Shown here: positions 14,090 through 14,792 of the stretch, one piece after another
How the letters are laid out: every line of letters starts with the position of its first letter
Numbering within the stretch: position 1 is the first letter of the stretch
From: Bog-756 sp049517675
GTDB lineage: Bacteria > Actinomycetota > Acidimicrobiia > Acidimicrobiales > RAAP-2
Assembly (NCBI GenBank): GCA_049517675.1
Contig: JBEKRV010000076.1
Span: 1-14,792, forward strand
Length of the DNA: 14,792 nucleotides
Reading direction: 5' to 3'
Program-made: the position numbers and the translations under genes
Notes under the pieces: model-generated
Database searches by the model: none
What the model was told of the DNA's origin: nothing
The model's input: only the letters and a program-made list of their open reading frames with translations

Positions 14090-14792
14090 ATGACCGTGCG
14101 GGTCGGCGGGGCTGCAGACGGAGGCGACCGGAGTCCCGCGATCGCGCAGTCGGTTGATACCGGTTGGTGGGTCGACCACCTGTCTGGCTGCCCCGATCTC
14201 TCCACCTTCCCGCTGCCACGGGCGCGGCCGGCCGTGCTCGGCTCCGGTCGTGCCCGCACGACCTGTTCGTCCGCGGTCGTCGGCGACGGGTGGTCGGAGG
14301 GTTCGCCCGATCTCGGACTGCTCACCGTCGTCGCCGCGCTGCTCGTCCGCTACTCGCCCTCCGACGAGGTGGTTCTCGGGTTGCAGCGGCCCGGCGACGG
14401 TCTCCTTCCGCTCCGGCTCCCGGTGGACACCCGGTCGTCGGTCGGTGCCCTCCGCGTCCTGGTGGAGGCAGCTGTCGCCGAGGGCGCGATCCACGGGACC
14501 CCTGATCTGGCCTCCGTGGGCGCAGCACTCGGGCTGACCGAGGATCCGAGCCGGGCCCCGGTCGTCCAGGTCGCGGTCAGCGACGCCCGCTCCGCCCCGC
14601 CGGTCGGTACACCGCTCGACATCACCTGGGAGCTCGGTTCCGACGGGGCCAGGGCCACCGTTACCATCGACTTCAGCACCGACCTCTTCGACGAGGCCAC
14701 CGTCGCCAGGATGGCGGCCCAGTTCGGCCGGCTGATGGACCAGGCCCTGGCCGACCCCGATCGCCCGATCGACGAGTTGGACCTCCTCGACG
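14090..14792 (+). CDS. NRPS, 5' part: starts with a half condensation domain (3' truncated by window end)
   Basis: This frame has no stop to the window end and gives 234 residues. An in-frame TGA at 14054-14056 limits the N-terminus; ATG 14090 is the first start (GTG 14096 is an alternative), without a Shine-Dalgarno. The sequence matches only the second half of a condensation domain: TGWWVDHLSG (24-33), like the RYWREELDG segment of the other C domains here; LLTVVAALLVRYS (77-89); LLPLRLPV (105-112) at the C5 position; EDPSRAPVVQV (151-161) at C7; and the C-A linker TDLFDEATVARM...ADPDRPIDELDLLD (197-234). The entire N-lobe with C1, C2 and the HHxxxDG site is missing, and the 342 bp upstream are too short to encode it. 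FVNT and the HQDxPFE motif are also absent. An A domain should follow beyond the window. It may be an initiation module or one that uses a C domain in trans. Its frame is certain; the exact start is less so. Confidence 0.85.
   Translation, partial: MTVRVGGAADGGDRSPAIAQSVDTGWWVDHLSGCPDLSTFPLPRARPAVLGSGRARTTCSSAVVGDGWSEGSPDLGLLTVVAALLVRYSPSDEVVLGLQRPGDGLLPLRLPVDTRSSVGALRVLVEAAVAEGAIHGTPDLASVGAALGLTEDPSRAPVVQVAVSDARSAPPVGTPLDITWELGSDGARATVTIDFSTDLFDEATVARMAAQFGRLMDQALADPDRPIDELDLLD

Noticed and set aside
13959..14093. 44-codon frame as a small protein gene (for example an MbtH-like partner)
   Set aside because: It has no MbtH-type motif, lower third-position GC than true genes here and no ribosome binding site; kept only as a weak observation.
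13748..14494. Extending the methyltransferase upstream to 14494 on the minus strand (487 codons)
   Set aside because: The added segment is Arg/Pro/Thr-rich without motifs and overlaps the 5' end of the plus-strand NRPS gene; the protein-like sequence begins at the ATG at 13747.
14154..14537. Plus-strand open frames at 14154-14537 and 14164-14505
   Set aside because: Neither shows family motifs. The third frame, open from 14090 to the window end, carries clear condensation-domain C-lobe and C-A linker sequence.

Overview
This window is the interior of a large nonribosomal peptide synthetase (NRPS) cluster from a high-GC bacterium. Hand counts give about 71% GC in three NRPS stretches. GC-rich third codon positions, GTG/ATG starts, weak or absent Shine-Dalgarno sites and ATGA-type overlaps fit an actinomycete-like host (Actinomycetota), but no taxonomic marker is present and the genus cannot be called. 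Both ends of the window cut through NRPS genes.

Layout. (1) Nt 2-1564, plus strand: the 3' end of an NRPS gene whose adenylation (A) domain is split between core motifs a8 and a9 by a complete protein-arginine-methyltransferase (PRMT)-like domain, followed by a carrier (T) domain. (2) Nt 1745-4897: a one-module NRPS, degenerate C - A - T, whose specificity residues read DLTKIGHVGK, an aspartate-type code. (3) Nt 4894-11490: a two-module NRPS, C-A-T-C-A-T, overlapping gene 2 by ATGA. The first A domain has a glycine-like code and the second an unassigned, probably bulky or aromatic, code. (4) Nt 11525-13006: a stand-alone, fully intact condensation domain. (5) Nt 13031-13747, minus strand: a free class I SAM methyltransferase of visibly lower GC, convergent with gene 4. 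(6) Nt 13748-14089: a divergent intergenic region with candidate promoters. (7) Nt 14090 to the window end: the start of a further NRPS gene that begins with only the C-terminal half of a condensation domain and runs off the window.

How it works together. Genes 2, 3 and 4 carry matching acidic C-terminal and basic N-terminal helices that look like NRPS docking elements, giving a likely order gene 2 -> gene 3 -> gene 4. The colinear prediction is ...(methylated residue)-Asp-Gly-(bulky/aromatic)-..., with no epimerisation domain, thioesterase or MbtH-like protein visible. Two of the five condensation units are crippled: gene 2 has lost the catalytic His-His, and gene 6 has lost the whole N-lobe. 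A separate intact C domain sits between them, so in-trans condensation, or a scaffold/recruitment role for the degenerate C domain, is a real possibility. The most unusual element is the PRMT-like insert in the A domain of gene 1.
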